From contig JASLKI010000315.1 of NCBI GenBank assembly GCA_030747575.1, forward strand, positions 1 to 31,620: a DNA stretch of 31,620 nucleotides, read 5' to 3'. Each line of letters begins with the position of its first letter. The first letter of the stretch is position 1. Origin of the DNA: Verrucomicrobiota bacterium. Its GTDB lineage: Bacteria; Verrucomicrobiota; Verrucomicrobiia; Limisphaerales; UBA1096. A program made the position numbers and the translations under genes. Below, one piece after another: positions 1 to 7,778 of the stretch. Below the pieces are notes generated by a model. The model saw only the letters and a list, made by a program, of their open reading frames with translations. It had not been told where the DNA came from and searched no databases.

Positions 1-1
1 G

Positions 2-64
2 GAAGGCCGTAAATTGGTCGGCATGGTCGAGCGCACATCTGGCACCCCGGTGTTTTACTGGTAG
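2..64 (+). CDS. C-terminal end of an unidentified protein (partial)
   Basis: An open frame enters from the left edge and stops at TAG (62-64), leaving the last 20 codons, which end in SGTPVFYW. I do not recognise the family. It runs in the same direction as larC and ends 57 bases before it, so it may be the upstream gene of the same transcript. The 65-121 gap shows no clear terminator. With so little sequence, the reading is supported only by the open frame and the orientation. Confidence 0.4.
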   Translation, partial: EGRKLVGMVERTSGTPVFYW

Positions 65-121
65 ACCCTTTGCCTACTTCAGCGTTTAATCCCGTCCCGG
101 GCTTCGCTTTTACGTGATCGG

Positions 122-1381
122 ATGAAGACGCTTTACCTCGATATTTTCAGCGGCATTAGCGGCGACATGTTTCTCGGCGCAATGATCGACATCGGCCTCG
201 ATGCAGCGGTGCTCGAGGCCGAACTGGCGAAGCTGAGTCTGGGCGGTTACCAGCTGCACGTCGGCCGCAAAACCAAGGCGAACATTGAGGGCGTTAAGTT
301 CGATGTCCACCTCCTGCCAACCAAGGGCGACGAGCACTCGCATGAGCACGGCCATTCCCACTCGCACAGTCACGACGCCAACGGCGGCCGCTCGCACGAG
401 CGCACCTTTTCCGACATCCGGTCGCTCATCAACGGCAGCGCGCTCAGCGACTGGGTGAAGGAAAAGTCGGTCGCCGTCTTCCGCCGTGTCGCCGAGGCCG
501 AGGGGAAGGTCCACGGCATGCCGCCGGACGAGGTGCACTTTCACGAGGTAGGCGCGGTGGACTCGATCGTTGACATCGTCGGTGGCTGTATCGCGCTCGA
601 ACTGCTCGACAAACCGCGAGTGCTCGCCGCGCTGGTCACCGAGGGCACCGGCTGGGTCGAGTGCGCCCACGGCCGCTTCCCGGTGCCGACAGCCGCCACG
701 CTGGAAATCCTCGGTGCGCGTGGTGTCGCTGTGAACCAGTGCGACGAGCCGCACGAACTTGTCACCCCCACTGGCGCCGCGTTACTGGCCGAGTTCGCCG
801 AGTCGTTCGGGCTGATGCGCGGGATGACGCCGGAGCGGATCGGCTATGGCCTGGGCACGCGCGACATGAACACCCGGCCCAACGTCCTTCGCGCCGTGCT
901 TGGCCAAGCGGAGGCAGCGACCGAGGCCAAGCCGCTCGACTGGGAGCGCGACACCGTCACCGTCATCGAGACGAACCTCGACGACATCACCGCCGAGCAC
1001 CTTGGTCATTTCGTCCAGACCGCGCTTGAGGCGGGCGCGCTCGACGTGTTCCACACGTCGATCCAGATGAAAAAGAACCGCCCCGGAGTGCTACTCACCG
1101 TGTTGTGCGCCGAGGCGGATGCGGATCGGTTTAGCGAAATGATCCTGCGCGAAACGACTGCGCTGGGCGTCCGTCGCCATGCCGCCGATCGCCGCAAACT
1201 CCGCCGCGAAGTTGTCACCGTCGAGACACCGCTTGGCCAAGTGAGGGTCAAGCTTGGCCGCCTGAACGGTGAGTTGGTGCAGGCCGCGCCGGAGTACGAG
1301 TCGTGCCGCGCCGCCGCCGCCAAGGCCGGCGTGCCGCTCAAGGCTGTTTACGCCGCCGCGCAAAAAGCGCTCGAAAACTGA
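122..1381 (+). CDS. larC: Nickel pincer cofactor biosynthesis protein LarC (DUF111 family)
   Basis: 419 aa, the usual full length. LarC is the CTP-dependent cyclometallase that inserts nickel into the pyridinium dithiocarboxylate nucleotide to make the nickel-pincer cofactor of LarA-type racemases. The N-terminus carries the family signature FSGISGDMFLGA (residues 9-20). The middle has a metal-binding stretch with His at every second position from 72 to 84, then VDSIVDIVGG, ELVTPTGAALL and a C-terminal NLDDITAEHLG block. In Lactobacillus LarC is made by frameshifting from two frames; here it is one continuous frame. The ATG at 122 puts the signature at its normal distance from the N-terminus. 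No larA, larB or larE is visible nearby. Two perfect copies of the CTTGGCCAAG palindrome lie inside the gene (899-908, 1232-1241), both read as Leu-Gly-Gln. Confidence 0.93.
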   Translation: MKTLYLDIFSGISGDMFLGAMIDIGLDAAVLEAELAKLSLGGYQLHVGRKTKANIEGVKFDVHLLPTKGDEHSHEHGHSHSHSHDANGGRSHERTFSDIRSLINGSALSDWVKEKSVAVFRRVAEAEGKVHGMPPDEVHFHEVGAVDSIVDIVGGCIALELLDKPRVLAALVTEGTGWVECAHGRFPVPTAATLEILGARGVAVNQCDEPHELVTPTGAALLAEFAESFGLMRGMTPERIGYGLGTRDMNTRPNVLRAVLGQAEAATEAKPLDWERDTVTVIETNLDDITAEHLGHFVQTALEAGALDVFHTSIQMKKNRPGVLLTVLCAEADADRFSEMILRETTALGVRRHAADRRKLRREVVTVETPLGQVRVKLGRLNGELVQAAPEYESCRAAAAKAGVPLKAVYAAAQKALEN

Positions 1382-1389
1382 TCACAGTC

Positions 1390-1638
1390 ATGGACGAAAA
1401 ACTACTCGAAATCATGTGCTGCCCCGAGACGCATCAGAGCTTGGCCAAGGCCGGCGCGGAACTTGTCGATGACCTCAACGAACGCATCCAAGCCGGGACG
1501 CTCGTCGATCGCGTTGACGAAAAAATCACCGAGCCGATCGACGGCGGCCTCATCCGCGAGGACGGCAAAATCATGTTCCCCATCCGCCAGGACATCCCCG
1601 TCATGCTCATCGACCAGGGCATCCCGTTGGGACAGTAG
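1390..1638 (+). CDS. Trm112-like/UPF0434 (YcaR-type) small zinc-ribbon protein
   Basis: 82 aa. The ATG at 1390 is chosen because the typical N-terminus of the family (LLEIMCCPETHQSL) begins right after it; the longer open frame upstream is larC read out of frame. Cys10-Cys11-Pro is the conserved metal-site half seen in Trm112p-like proteins, and the C-terminal part GGLIREDGKIMFPIRQDIPVML matches the usual 'FPI.D.IPVML' ending. It starts 8 bases after the larC stop, so it is probably co-transcribed. Relatives are thought to help methyltransferases or other partners, but no specific role can be read here. A CTTGGCCAAG palindrome (1440-1449) encodes Leu-Ala-Lys. Confidence 0.82.
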   Translation: MDEKLLEIMCCPETHQSLAKAGAELVDDLNERIQAGTLVDRVDEKITEPIDGGLIREDGKIMFPIRQDIPVMLIDQGIPLGQ

Positions 1639-2637
1639 TCAGCAGACAAACCAAGCGTCTTTGCCCGGGATGTAGCCTTTTTTTGTCAAGTCGGCCTCGA
1701 TGAGTTCGCGGGCGCCGGCGGCGCCCACGGCGATGATCAGCGGCGTGCCGTCGGGTGGGGGGAGTTCGGTGTCGGCGATGATGGGGGTGTCGTGAATTTT
1801 CGTGCCGATTTTTTTCGGCGAAACCTCGACGACGTGGCGCACGTTGAATCCCTCCGCAAGCAGCCAGCGCAGCCACGGCTTGCCGGCTTGGCCTGCGCCC
1901 CACATGTCAACCTCGGTTTTTTCGGCGAGTGGACCGTCGAGGAGGTGCGCTCTGCGGCAGCGATCGAAGGCTTCCGGCGAGTAGCGCTCGTCGGTTCGTG
2001 TCAACCGGTCACCGGAGTCGATCCAGTCGAATAGCACCTCCGGCACCTTGGCCGCCGTGTGCCCTTCGCCAAGCGTGCGGAGGCAAAGGTCGTAATCCTC
2101 CGGCCAAGCGCCATCGCGAAAGCCCAACTCGAACACCTCGCGTTTGGCAAGGAGCGTCGGATTGACGATCGGCAGCTCGACGAACCGCATGGCGGCAATC
2201 CGCCCCGGCTCGGTCAGCGAGTTGCTCCACTGCTCGTAGCGCTGCATCGACCCGACCGCGCGCCCAAGCGCGTCGACGATGCGAACGCGGCAGCCGACCA
2301 TGTTCGCGCCGGAGTGGTGCAACAGAGAAAGTTGTTTTTCGAGCCTGGCGGGATGCGAGAAGTCGTCGGCGTCCATTCGCGCGATCACTGGCGAGCGCGC
2401 CTCGTCGGTTCCACGATTGGTCGCGGCGCAGACGCCAAGTGCGTCCTGCTGAACCAAGCGCAGGCGCGGATCGGAAATTTGCCGAACGATCGCCGCGCTG
2501 TTATCGGCGGAGCCGTCGTCGATGACAATGAGTTCGAGCTCGCGAAGGGTGGAATCGAGAATGGAACGTGCCGCACGCTCAACCGTCGCCGCTGCATCGC
2601 GCACCGGCAAAACCACCGAGACCCGTGGCGGAGTCAC
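1639..2637 (-). CDS. Family 2 glycosyltransferase with C-terminal Rossmann-like domain
   Basis: 332 aa, probably cytoplasmic or membrane-peripheral. The N-terminal GT-A domain begins VSVVLPVRDAAATVERA, has IDDGSADNS (about 39-47), the metal/nucleotide-sugar motif DADD (89-92) and the acceptor-side WPEDYDLCLR (178-187) typical of GT2 enzymes. After about residue 240 there is a separate segment with a nucleotide-binding glycine motif GAGQAG (247-252) followed by beta-alpha repeats, resembling the N-terminal domain of PglD-like sugar-modifying proteins; its role is inferred. The start is a GTG that overlaps the msrB stop as GTGA (2634-2637), which implies translational coupling. Its TGA abuts the stop of the convergent Trm112-like gene with no gap. 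The sugar and acceptor cannot be told. Confidence 0.85.
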   Translation of the reverse strand: MTPPRVSVVLPVRDAAATVERAARSILDSTLRELELIVIDDGSADNSAAIVRQISDPRLRLVQQDALGVCAATNRGTDEARSPVIARMDADDFSHPARLEKQLSLLHHSGANMVGCRVRIVDALGRAVGSMQRYEQWSNSLTEPGRIAAMRFVELPIVNPTLLAKREVFELGFRDGAWPEDYDLCLRTLGEGHTAAKVPEVLFDWIDSGDRLTRTDERYSPEAFDRCRRAHLLDGPLAEKTEVDMWGAGQAGKPWLRWLLAEGFNVRHVVEVSPKKIGTKIHDTPIIADTELPPPDGTPLIIAVGAAGARELIEADLTKKGYIPGKDAWFVC

Positions 2638-3281
2638 TTGGCCGCGCTCGGTTTTTTTTCTGCGGGGACGAAGTCCATCGAGGCGGAGTTGACGCAGTAG
2701 CGCAGGCCTGTCGGGTTGGGGCCGTCATCGAAAATATGGCCGAGGTGGCCGTTGCATTTTTTGCAGGTGATCTCGATGCGAACCATGCCGAGGCTGGTGT
2801 CGCGTGTTTCGTCGACGGTGCCATCGATCGACTTGAAAAACGCCGGCCAGCCGCAGCCGGAGTTGTACTTGGTCTCGGAGAGAAACAGCGCCGTGCCGCA
2901 GGCTTTGCAGATGTAGGTGCCGTCCTTGAAATGATGATCGTACTTGCCGGTGAACGCTCGTTCGGTGCCTTTCTGTCGGAGGATGTGGTATTCCTCCGGG
3001 GTCAGTGTGTCCCGCCACTCGGCATCGGTCTTGACGATTTTTTCAGCAGCGACTTTGGTTGGTTTCATGATCGGTTCATGCTGAATCGGCTGAACGGCCT
3101 TGGCCGCCGGCCCGGTTTGGGGGTTGATGTTGGCGCGGTCAACTGGTTGCGGCACAGACTCGGCCTTGGCCGGAGGTGCGGGTGGGCCGGGTTCTGGTGC
3201 GGCAGACGCGGGGCTTTGTTCCCCCCCCCCGCAGCCAGCCAGTGCCCCCGCGAGGGCAACCGTGAAAACCGCATTCTTCAT
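2634..3281 (-). CDS. msrB: Lipoprotein peptide-methionine (R)-S-oxide reductase MsrB
   Basis: 215 aa. Reduces methionine-R-sulfoxide in oxidised proteins. The start at 3281 is picked because it gives a signal peptide with a lipobox (Leu-Ala-Gly-Cys17), followed by a Pro/Ala-rich spacer (about 20-75). The MsrB domain (about 85-208) has both zinc pairs CKAC (125-128) and CKKC (173-176), a second conserved Cys in SGCGWPAF (143), HLGHIF, and the catalytic Cys196 in RYCVNSAS. The expected place is therefore the outer side of the cytoplasmic membrane or the outer membrane. A run of ten G lies directly after the lipobox Cys codon. An in-frame ATG at codon 72 (3068) could start a cytoplasmic form. 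It overlaps the downstream glycosyltransferase start by 4 bases. Confidence 0.93.
   Translation of the reverse strand: MKNAVFTVALAGALAGCGGGEQSPASAAPEPGPPAPPAKAESVPQPVDRANINPQTGPAAKAVQPIQHEPIMKPTKVAAEKIVKTDAEWRDTLTPEEYHILRQKGTERAFTGKYDHHFKDGTYICKACGTALFLSETKYNSGCGWPAFFKSIDGTVDETRDTSLGMVRIEITCKKCNGHLGHIFDDGPNPTGLRYCVNSASMDFVPAEKKPSAAK
3221..3230 (-). repeat. G10 homopolymer in msrB (slippage-prone)
   Basis: Ten consecutive C on the plus strand, ten G on the coding strand. It encodes the three Gly after lipobox Cys17 of MsrB. A one-base slip would break the frame just after the signal peptide. It may be a real contingency tract or simply a place where the read length is uncertain. Confidence 0.85.
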
Positions 3282-3374
3282 GCCCCAAATCAAAGCATAC
3301 TCCGCCGCGCGAGACAACCTTGGGCAAGCGTGTATGCTTGCTCGGCCGGTTTGCCCGTGGCATTTTCCGCCGCT

Positions 3375-4829
3375 ATGAAACGAACCCTATCCTTTTTAGG
3401 GCTGTTGTTTGCACTTGGCCAGGCGCAGGCGGTCGAGCGACCGAACATTCTCTGGATTTACCTCGAGGACGTCAGCGGCTGGTTTGGCTGCTACGGCGAC
3501 AAGATCATCAAGACGCCGCACATCGACCGGCTGGCGGCGAGTGGCATTCGGTTCGACCGGTTTTACGCTCCGGCCGGTGTCTGCTCGGCGACGCGATCGT
3601 CGATCATTGTCGGTGCGATGCAAACGAGCCTGGGGATCCACAATCACCGCAGCGGCCGCGCGAACTTTCGCGGAAAGGATTTGGGGCCGGTGTATGACGA
3701 CATTCGATTACCCGATGGCGTGCTAACGCTGCCGGAGATGTTTCGTGCCGCCGGTTACTGGACGTTCAACGAGGGAGGCAAGGACGATTACAACTTCAAG
3801 CATGATACCCGCGCGATGTACGACTTCCTGCCTAGGAAACGTGGCTGGGGGCCGGTGGCATTGGTCGCCGGTGAGTGCTGGGAGGGACGCAAAAAAGGCC
3901 AGCCATTCTTTGGACAGGTACAGCTCGGCGGCGGGAAGCTGGGCCGGCGCGCGCCCAAGGTGATCAACCGTACCAAGGTGCCGGTGCCGCCGTATTATCC
4001 GGACATCCCGCTCGTGAGGGAGGAGATCGCTCACCACTACGATTGTTTGCTAAAGACCGACGAGCAAGTCGGGCAGATCATCGCCGCTCTCAAGCGCGAC
4101 GGGCTTTACGACAACACGCTGATTTTTTGTTTTAGCGATCACGGTTACAAGCTGCACCGGCACAAGCAGTTTGTTTACGAGGGCGGCATCCAGATGCCAA
4201 TGATGGTCGCCGGGCCGGGTGTTGTGTCGGGACAGGTTCGCAAGGACTTGATCAGCGGCATCGACATCGCGCCGGCGTGTTTGAGCGCCGCCGGCATCGA
4301 AGTACCGAAGCATATGGAGGGAGCAGACTTCTTGGCTGAGGATTACACGCAACGGAAGTTTGTCGTCGCGTCGCGCGATCGTTGCGACTACACGATCGAG
4401 CGAATCCGCGCCTTGGTCACGCCGCAGTTCAAGTACATGCGAAACTACCTCACCGATCGGCCGTTCATGCAGCCGAGTTACAAGGATCCGTGGCCGGTTT
4501 CCAAGAAGTTTCGCGAGATGATGGCCAATGGCGAGATGAACGAGACGCAGTTGATTTTCTTCGGCCCAAAAAAAGAGCCGGAGGAACTGTACGATCTGGC
4601 CAACGACCCGCACGAGATTCACAATCTGGCCAACGATCCAAAGTTCAAGAAACAACTCCTAAGGCACCGACGGTTGCTCGACAACTGGATTAAAGAGACC
4701 GGCGATCAGGGGCTGAAGACCGAGAGCGATCCCGGGCTGCTGGCCGTCCTCAAGCGCTGGGGTGCCAAGTGCGTGAACCCCGAGTACGACAGGGTGCGGC
4801 ACCTGCTCGATGCCAAAAAAAAGGAATGA
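3375..4829 (+). CDS. Secreted sulfatase (type I, formylglycine-dependent)
   Basis: 484 aa. Hydrolyses sulfate esters, probably on algal or host polysaccharides. The start at 3375 gives a signal peptide (MKRTLSFLGLLFALGQAQA). The sulfatase domain opens with RPNILWIYLEDVSGWFGCYG. Cys70 in CSATR is the residue converted to formylglycine (C-x-[PA]-x-R). FSDHGYKLHRHKQFVYEGG supplies later metal and sulfate ligands, and the C-terminus has the usual EELYDLANDPHEIHNLA. The long open frame upstream of 3375 is antisense to msrB and is not part of the gene. A one-mismatch copy of the palindrome (near 3413-3422) codes for the end of the signal peptide. Its TGA overlaps the next gene's ATG (ATGA, 4826-4829). 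Confidence 0.93.
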   Translation: MKRTLSFLGLLFALGQAQAVERPNILWIYLEDVSGWFGCYGDKIIKTPHIDRLAASGIRFDRFYAPAGVCSATRSSIIVGAMQTSLGIHNHRSGRANFRGKDLGPVYDDIRLPDGVLTLPEMFRAAGYWTFNEGGKDDYNFKHDTRAMYDFLPRKRGWGPVALVAGECWEGRKKGQPFFGQVQLGGGKLGRRAPKVINRTKVPVPPYYPDIPLVREEIAHHYDCLLKTDEQVGQIIAALKRDGLYDNTLIFCFSDHGYKLHRHKQFVYEGGIQMPMMVAGPGVVSGQVRKDLISGIDIAPACLSAAGIEVPKHMEGADFLAEDYTQRKFVVASRDRCDYTIERIRALVTPQFKYMRNYLTDRPFMQPSYKDPWPVSKKFREMMANGEMNETQLIFFGPKKEPEELYDLANDPHEIHNLANDPKFKKQLLRHRRLLDNWIKETGDQGLKTESDPGLLAVLKRWGAKCVNPEYDRVRHLLDAKKKE

Positions 4830-5164
4830 TCATTTACCACAATCCACGCTGCTCGAAGAGCCGTCAAGCGCTTGGCATCCTGCGGGAAAATGCCGAGGAT
4901 CCAGATGTGGTGGACTACCTCAAGGCGCCGCTTGGTCAAGCGGAGTTGTGCGGATTGCTGAAGAAGTTGGGCTCGCCGGCGCACGATCTCCTGCGCACCA
5001 AGGAGGACGAGTACGACGAGCTTGGCCTTTCGCCGAATACGCCGGAGGAGGACATCCTCACCGCCATCGTGTTGCACCCGATTTTGCTCGAGCGGCCGAT
5101 CGTCGTGAAAGGTCGCCGGGCCGTCATCGCCCGCCCGCCGGAACTCGTCGAGGAATTGCTCTAA
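4826..5164 (+). CDS. ArsC/Spx-family thioredoxin-fold protein (YfgD-like arsenate reductase homologue)
   Basis: 112 aa, cytoplasmic. Starts MIIYHNPRCSKSRQAL, with the single N-terminal Cys (Cys9) in the NPRCSKSR motif of glutaredoxin-coupled ArsC proteins. ILTAIVLHPILLERPIV is the conserved C-terminal strand, including the Arg used by the family to bind the oxyanion. Length matches the family (about 115 aa). The ATG at 4826 overlaps the sulfatase stop, suggesting coupling. No arsenite pump or ArsR lies next to it, so a YfgD-like general role is as likely as arsenate reduction. A one-mismatch palindrome CGCTTGGTCAAGCG lies at 4929-4942. Confidence 0.83.
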   Translation: MIIYHNPRCSKSRQALGILRENAEDPDVVDYLKAPLGQAELCGLLKKLGSPAHDLLRTKEDEYDELGLSPNTPEEDILTAIVLHPILLERPIVVKGRRAVIARPPELVEELL

Positions 5165-5214
5165 CAATCCACCACCCTTGATCACGTGCCGGATAATACA
5201 TATGAAGTAAATTT

Positions 5215-6804
5215 ATGGTGAATAAAAAAAATAATCAAATACTGTGCACAGGTGTGTTTGTGATATTGGCGATGTTTCACTTGGTGCCCCGGGAAAGCTT
5301 GTTTGCAATCGATCTTGTAAAAAACGAGTCAAAGTCTCCTTCGGATTCTACTACTCAAGGCGAGGATCAGACCATTCTGTTTGTCGATGACAATGCGATT
5401 CTCTATCGATCCGGAACGCGGCGCATTCTTCAACAACCCAAGCGACATGCGGCCAATCCCGTGATCAGTGAAACCAAGCCCTGGGAGGTGGCCATCGGCT
5501 ATTGCACCGTTTACCGGGACATAAAAACCGGTCTGCACCAGTGCTGGTATCAGGCCTATTCCGGCAATCACGCGAATGATCCCACGCGGCGTGTTGTGGT
5601 TTGCTACGCGACTTCCAATGATGGAGTGGTTTGGGAAAAGCCGAATATTGGCCTCTTTGATTACAACGGCGATCACCATACCAACATTGTCTTGGTGGGC
5701 AACGGTGGGCGAAGCGTCAACTACGGCGCATCGGTCCTTGTGGATCATCGTGATTCCGACACGGAAAAGCGTTACAAAATGGCCTATTGGGATTTTGTGA
5801 ATGTTGCAGGCAGACAGGTTCCGGGGCTTTGCGTTGCTTTTTCTCGTGATGGGATTCACTGGGTGAAACATTCGAAAGCACCGCTTCTTCAGGGAGCTTA
5901 CGGTGATCCCACTCAGCCTCCATTGTCCGCTGGGAGTCAGGGTGAGCCGCCCACCCGTCCGGCAATCAGCGATGTGATGGACCTGATGTGGGATTCCCGG
6001 CGCGATTCCTTTGTCATCTATGCCAAAACTTGGATTGACGCCCCCGATGGGCGTCGTTTCTGGAAGCGGGCCATTATCCGGACAGAGTCAAAAGATTTTA
6101 TCCACTGGTCGATGCCTCAGTTGATCATTGTTCCTGACGATGGCGATTCGGGACAGATACACGGGGCATCCGTGTTTTATCTTCACGGTGTTTATCTTGC
6201 CACGTTGCAGCGCCTCGATTTAGGGGGTTTCGATCGGGGCGGCACAGGAAACATGCCGGCCGAGCTGGCCTTAAGCAGGGATGGCATCGATTGGAACCGT
6301 TCGTTTCAGGATGAAATGTTTCTTCCAGTGACAGGGGATAGTGAAACGTTTGATGCGGGCTGCCTTTGGACCAGTTCAACTCCAATCCATTTGCCAGAGG
6401 AAATCCGATTTTATTACGGTGCCTATCCCGGGTGGAATTCCGATCTTGAAAATGATTCCACTGGTATCGGTCTCGCAATACTACCGCGTGATCGGTTTGC
6501 TGCCATTGAGCCAACGGACGCCATCGCTCAAGTCACACTCAAGTCAATCCAACTGCGCAATATTAAACGGATAACGATCAATGCGGATGCCACCGATGGA
6601 GATGTACGGGTTGAACTCCTGACCGCTGAAGGCTATCGGGTCGCCGGTTATACTAGGGATCAGTCGGTCATCATTACTGGTAACAGCTTTCGGCACGCGT
6701 TGAATTGGAAGGGGAAAACGATGGCTGACCTGGCTGCGGGCCGCTACCAACTGCGCCTCCACCTGAAGAATGCGGGGCTGTTTGCCTTGACCATCCAACG
6801 TTGA
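5215..6804 (+). CDS. Secreted beta-propeller protein, glycosyl-hydrolase (GH32/43-like) related, hypothetical
   Basis: 529 aa with an N-terminal hydrophobic segment (about 10-25) acting as signal or anchor. The body has three SxDGxxW repeats (SNDGVVW 134-140, SRDGIHW 210-216, SRDGIDW 354-360), the blade motif of five-bladed propeller glycosidase-like proteins common in planctomycetes and Verrucomicrobia. The C-terminal 80 residues (GDVRVELLTAEGY, then NWKGKTMADLAAGRYQLRLHL) look like the beta-sandwich that closes such proteins. The catalytic acids of GH32/43 cannot be assigned by eye, so activity is unproven. Base composition is visibly more AT-rich than both neighbours, codon use is less biased to G/C at third positions, and it holds no copy of the CTTGGCCAAG palindrome, consistent with more recent arrival. 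5165-5214 holds no recognised promoter. Confidence 0.75.
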   Translation: MVNKKNNQILCTGVFVILAMFHLVPRESLFAIDLVKNESKSPSDSTTQGEDQTILFVDDNAILYRSGTRRILQQPKRHAANPVISETKPWEVAIGYCTVYRDIKTGLHQCWYQAYSGNHANDPTRRVVVCYATSNDGVVWEKPNIGLFDYNGDHHTNIVLVGNGGRSVNYGASVLVDHRDSDTEKRYKMAYWDFVNVAGRQVPGLCVAFSRDGIHWVKHSKAPLLQGAYGDPTQPPLSAGSQGEPPTRPAISDVMDLMWDSRRDSFVIYAKTWIDAPDGRRFWKRAIIRTESKDFIHWSMPQLIIVPDDGDSGQIHGASVFYLHGVYLATLQRLDLGGFDRGGTGNMPAELALSRDGIDWNRSFQDEMFLPVTGDSETFDAGCLWTSSTPIHLPEEIRFYYGAYPGWNSDLENDSTGIGLAILPRDRFAAIEPTDAIAQVTLKSIQLRNIKRITINADATDGDVRVELLTAEGYRVAGYTRDQSVIITGNSFRHALNWKGKTMADLAAGRYQLRLHLKNAGLFALTIQR

Positions 6805-6846
6805 GTGGGTTTCTGTTCAACCGGCCAAAACTGGCGGTTGACGAAA

Positions 6847-6874
6847 CTTGGCCAAGCGGCTTGACTTGGCCAAG
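6847..6874. repeat. Two tandem CTTGGCCAAG palindromes
   Basis: Perfect decamers at 6847-6856 and 6865-6874, 18 bp apart, each followed by CGGC, in the 104-base gap before the PIG-L gene. They belong to the iterated palindrome family described in the findings. Confidence 0.95.
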
Positions 6875-6894
6875 CGGCGTTTCCCGTCTACAAT
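6866..6894 (+). promoter_or_regulatory. Candidate promoter of the PIG-L gene, -35 formed by the palindrome
   Basis: TTGGCC (6866-6871), the left half of the second palindrome, is followed after exactly 17 bases by TACAAT (6889-6894). The -10 box matches the sigma70 consensus at 5 of 6 positions and the -35 at 4 of 6. Transcription would begin near 6901, leaving a leader of only about 8 bases before the ATG at 6909. Confidence 0.45.
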
Positions 6895-6908
6895 TTTTTT
6901 ATGAAGTC

Positions 6909-7766
6909 ATGATCCAGTTTGCCAACCCATCCGCTGACCTGTTTATTCCCGACGACTTCGAGCCAAGCCAGGCGCTTGACCGCACAACGCACCTCGGTGT
7001 CGGCGCGCACCAGGACGACCTCGAGGTGATGGCGTTGCACGGCATCCTCGCCTGTTACAAGCAGTCGAAGAAATGGTTCGGCGGCGTAACGGTGACCAAC
7101 GGTGCCGGCAGCTCGCGCATCAACGAGTACGCCGACTATACAGATGAGCAGATGCAGGATGTTCGCGCTGAGGAACAGCGCAAGGCGGCTGTTGTTGGCG
7201 AATTTGGTTTTGTGGCACAACTCGGCTACCCAAGCTCGACGGTGAAGCAACCGGGCAATAGCGACTTTGCCGTCGACCTTCGGACGATCCTCTCGGCGAC
7301 CAAGCCGGAGGTAGTTTACACGCATAATCTTGCCGACAAGCACGATACGCACGTCGCCGTGGTGGTGCCGTTGATACAGGCATTGCGTGAAATGCCAGCG
7401 GGAGAGCGGCCGGCGGAGGTTTACGGCGTCGAGGTCTGGCGCGATCTCAACTGGCTGCTCGACGACGAGAAGGTGTTACTCAACTTGACCAACCGCCCAA
7501 ATCTTGTGCGCGGGCTCATCAGTATTTTCGACTCACAAATCAGCGGCGGGAAACGCTACGATCTCGCGCTGGAAGGGAGGCTCCGTTCCAACGCGACATT
7601 TTTCGATTCGCACGCTGTTGATGAGATGAACCTTGCCAGCTACGCGATGGATTTGAAGCCGCTAGTGGATGATCCGTCTCTGAACATCGCCAAGTACGTC
7701 GATGGATACGTTGAGCGGTTCCGTGAGGACGTCCGCTCGCGGGTGAGTCGGTTCATCGGCGACTGA
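6909..7766 (+). CDS. PIG-L (LmbE-like) family deacetylase
   Basis: 285 aa, no signal peptide, so cytoplasmic. PIG-L enzymes are zinc-dependent N-deacetylases acting on N-acetylglucosaminyl substrates. The metal motif is AHQDDLE (33-39), a variant of AHPDDE, and the second half-site is HDTH (144-147) in THNLADKHDTH. The ATG at 6909 is chosen because the upstream open frame runs through the two palindromes and the promoter (residues reading WPSG twice). An ATG at 6901 is out of frame and soon stops. It ends 12 bases before the stop of the convergent ABC ATPase gene. The substrate cannot be told: the family includes mycothiol, bacillithiol and glycan enzymes. Confidence 0.85.
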   Translation: MIQFANPSADLFIPDDFEPSQALDRTTHLGVGAHQDDLEVMALHGILACYKQSKKWFGGVTVTNGAGSSRINEYADYTDEQMQDVRAEEQRKAAVVGEFGFVAQLGYPSSTVKQPGNSDFAVDLRTILSATKPEVVYTHNLADKHDTHVAVVVPLIQALREMPAGERPAEVYGVEVWRDLNWLLDDEKVLLNLTNRPNLVRGLISIFDSQISGGKRYDLALEGRLRSNATFFDSHAVDEMNLASYAMDLKPLVDDPSLNIAKYVDGYVERFREDVRSRVSRFIGD

Positions 7767-7778
7767 GCGGCGGGGCGG

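Noticed and set aside
2568..3374. N-terminal extension of the sulfatase open frame
   Set aside because: It is antisense to msrB and the glycosyltransferase start; the natural signal peptide begins at 3375.
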